A DNA stretch of 6,929 nt. Source: Pseudomonadota bacterium. Its GTDB lineage: Bacteria > SAR324 > NAC60-12. The notes below the pieces were generated by a model. It had not been told where the DNA came from. It saw only the letters and a program-made list of their open reading frames with translations, and made no database searches. A program made the translations under genes and the position numbers. This document shows, in pieces, positions 5,945-6,929 of this stretch. The stretch is from contig JACNKY010000181.1 of assembly GCA_014381795.1 (NCBI GenBank), positions 1 to 6,929 on the forward strand, written 5' to 3'. The stretch's first letter is position 1. The number at the start of each line of letters is the position of its first letter.

Positions 5945-6529
5945 TTATGTTGAATGTAGTAGAGCCAGTTCCGAAGCAGTAAATGAAGTGTTCTCAAATT
6001 TTGAAGTTTCCAAAAAGCTAATCAACTCAGTCAGCACAAGATCAATTGCACTCAAAGCAAATTTTTCTTCAGCTTTCGACCAACGACCCAAAACATGTCC
6101 AACCACGTCCCGTTTTCCAGAAGGCCTGCCGATGCCTATTCTGACTCTGCGGAACTGCCTACTCCCTAATGAGTCTATAATGGAGCGAAGACCATTGTGT
6201 CCTCCGTGCCCTCCTCCATCTCGAAAACGTGCTTTACCTGGAGGCAGGTCAAGATCATCAGAAATAACTATTATATTCTCAACAGGAATCTTGTAAAAAT
6301 TAGCGCATTCCGCAACTGCCTTACCACTTCTGTTCATGTAAGTCTGAGGCTTGAGAAAAATACAAGCTTCTCCTTTTAAAGACGTCCGCAGCAACAGGCT
6401 TTGAAACTTCTGCTGAAATCCGCTGAGTCTCAACTGTTGAAGAAGTATATCCACTGCCTGAAAACCGACATTGTGAGGCGTTCCTTCGTACTCTTTGCCC
6501 GGATTTCCCAAGCCGGCCACAAGCTTCAT
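5945..6529 (-). CDS. pth: Peptidyl-tRNA hydrolase (Pth1)
   Basis: Pth cleaves the ester bond of peptidyl-tRNAs that fall off the ribosome, returning the tRNA to use. The 194-residue protein matches the family length. Active-site positions are present: N9 in GLGNPG, the catalytic H19 in TPHNVGF, N66 in TYMNRSG, D91 in SDDLDLPPG (equivalent to E. coli D93), and N112 in GGHNGLRS. The basic stretch RRVRIGIGRP (127-136) is typical, and the conserved GHVLG follows at 144-148. The ATG at 6529 has AAGGAAAGG upstream in the 33-nt gap after rplY. The last 20 or so residues (about 175-194) form a divergent Ser/Thr-rich tail with no recognised role. Confidence 0.98.
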   Translation of the reverse strand: MKLVAGLGNPGKEYEGTPHNVGFQAVDILLQQLRLSGFQQKFQSLLLRTSLKGEACIFLKPQTYMNRSGKAVAECANFYKIPVENIIVISDDLDLPPGKARFRDGGGHGGHNGLRSIIDSLGSRQFRRVRIGIGRPSGKRDVVGHVLGRWSKAEEKFALSAIDLVLTELISFLETSKFENTSFTASELALLHST

Positions 6530-6562
6530 GCCGCCCTTTCCTTTTTCAGTGCTTGCTCAGGT

Positions 6563-6929
6563 TTACTCTTCGTTTGCACTCTCTTCTTCTTCAGAATCTG
6601 CTGCTGTTTCCTCAGCTTCTTCTCCTTCAACAGTTTCTTCTTCTTCTTTTGTACGTCCAACAATTGAAAGTACCGCATAATTTTCCTCAGTACTATGAGA
6701 AACTTTTGCAGGCAATTCAATCTCCAGAATTCTAATTGAATCACCTATTTCCAATTTAGATGAGTCTATTTCAATAAATGCTGGTATATCTGCAGGAAGA
6801 CAATAAACAGGAATGTCCCTGACTACCATCTGCAGTACACCTCCAGCTTTAACACCTGGTGACTCTCCTGTTATCTCAATTGGTATACGGACAAGCTGCT
6901 CCTTGGTTGCGGGAAGTTCCCAAAAATCA
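6563..6929 (-). CDS. rplY: 50S ribosomal protein L25 (CTC/TL5 type), 5' end outside window
   Basis: L25 binds 5S rRNA in the large subunit; the longer CTC form adds a second beta-domain and is linked to general stress in some bacteria. The frame is open to the window edge and 121 residues are visible; an internal Met at 6829 is not the start. The visible part begins with DFWELPATKEQLVRIPIEI, then GESPGVKAGGVLQMVVRDIPVYCLPADIPAFIEID and LEIGDSI, which are hallmarks of the CTC C-terminal domain. The 5S-binding N-terminal domain should lie upstream, outside the window. The last 27 residues are a strongly acidic tail with 16 Glu or Asp. It ends 33 nt before pth, the usual rplY-pth order. Confidence 0.94.
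   Translation of the reverse strand, partial: DFWELPATKEQLVRIPIEITGESPGVKAGGVLQMVVRDIPVYCLPADIPAFIEIDSSKLEIGDSIRILEIELPAKVSHSTEENYAVLSIVGRTKEEEETVEGEEAEETAADSEEEESANEE

Noticed and set aside
6526..6744. Minus-strand Lys-rich open frame of 72 codons overlapping rplY and pth
   Set aside because: It is an out-of-frame reading of the acidic-tail codons of rplY, which has strong family support in the other frame.

Overview
This is a compact bacterial housekeeping window of about 41-42% G+C by eye, with every supported gene on the minus strand. Read in the direction of transcription (from position 6929 down to 1) the order is: 3' part of rplY (ribosomal protein L25, CTC type), pth (peptidyl-tRNA hydrolase), ychF (Obg-like GTPase/ATPase), rpsF (S6), rpsR (S18), rplI (L9), dnaB (replicative helicase), then a divergent EAL-like protein and a short FG-GAP lipoprotein.

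The run rplY-pth-ychF-rpsF-rpsR-rplI-dnaB, with no ssb or priB between rpsF and rpsR, resembles the arrangement known from deltaproteobacteria in the old sense (Geobacter-like and related lineages). The lipobox protein and the EAL-like protein fit a Gram-negative cell. A marine SAR324-type or similar uncultivated lineage is possible, but this is an inference from gene order and composition only.

Layout. 6929-4821: rplY, pth and ychF are spaced by 32-33 nt and look like one transcription unit. 4820-4714: a 107-nt gap with an AT-rich hairpin, a 14-bp palindrome and, just before rpsF, a stem followed by CCG next to the Shine-Dalgarno sequence, which resembles the S6:S18 autoregulatory leader. 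4713-3119: rpsF, rpsR and rplI are spaced by about 60 nt. 3118-2986: a strong intrinsic terminator separates rplI from dnaB. 2985-1570: dnaB. 1569-1397: a gap of about 170 nt with a probable extended -10 promoter. 1396-4: the EAL-like gene and the lipoprotein gene overlap by 11 nt and are probably translationally coupled.

Together, the first block serves translation (L25, S6, S18, L9, recycling of peptidyl-tRNA, the ribosome-associated YchF) and the replication fork (DnaB). The last two genes are accessory. Unusual points are long acidic C-terminal tails on three ribosomal proteins (L25, S6, L9), a C-terminally extended S18, an EAL-like protein that keeps most metal-binding positions but lacks the usual loop after the DD pair, and an FG-GAP protein that stops after a single repeat. 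I see no RNA gene, mobile element, CRISPR array or obvious new defence system.
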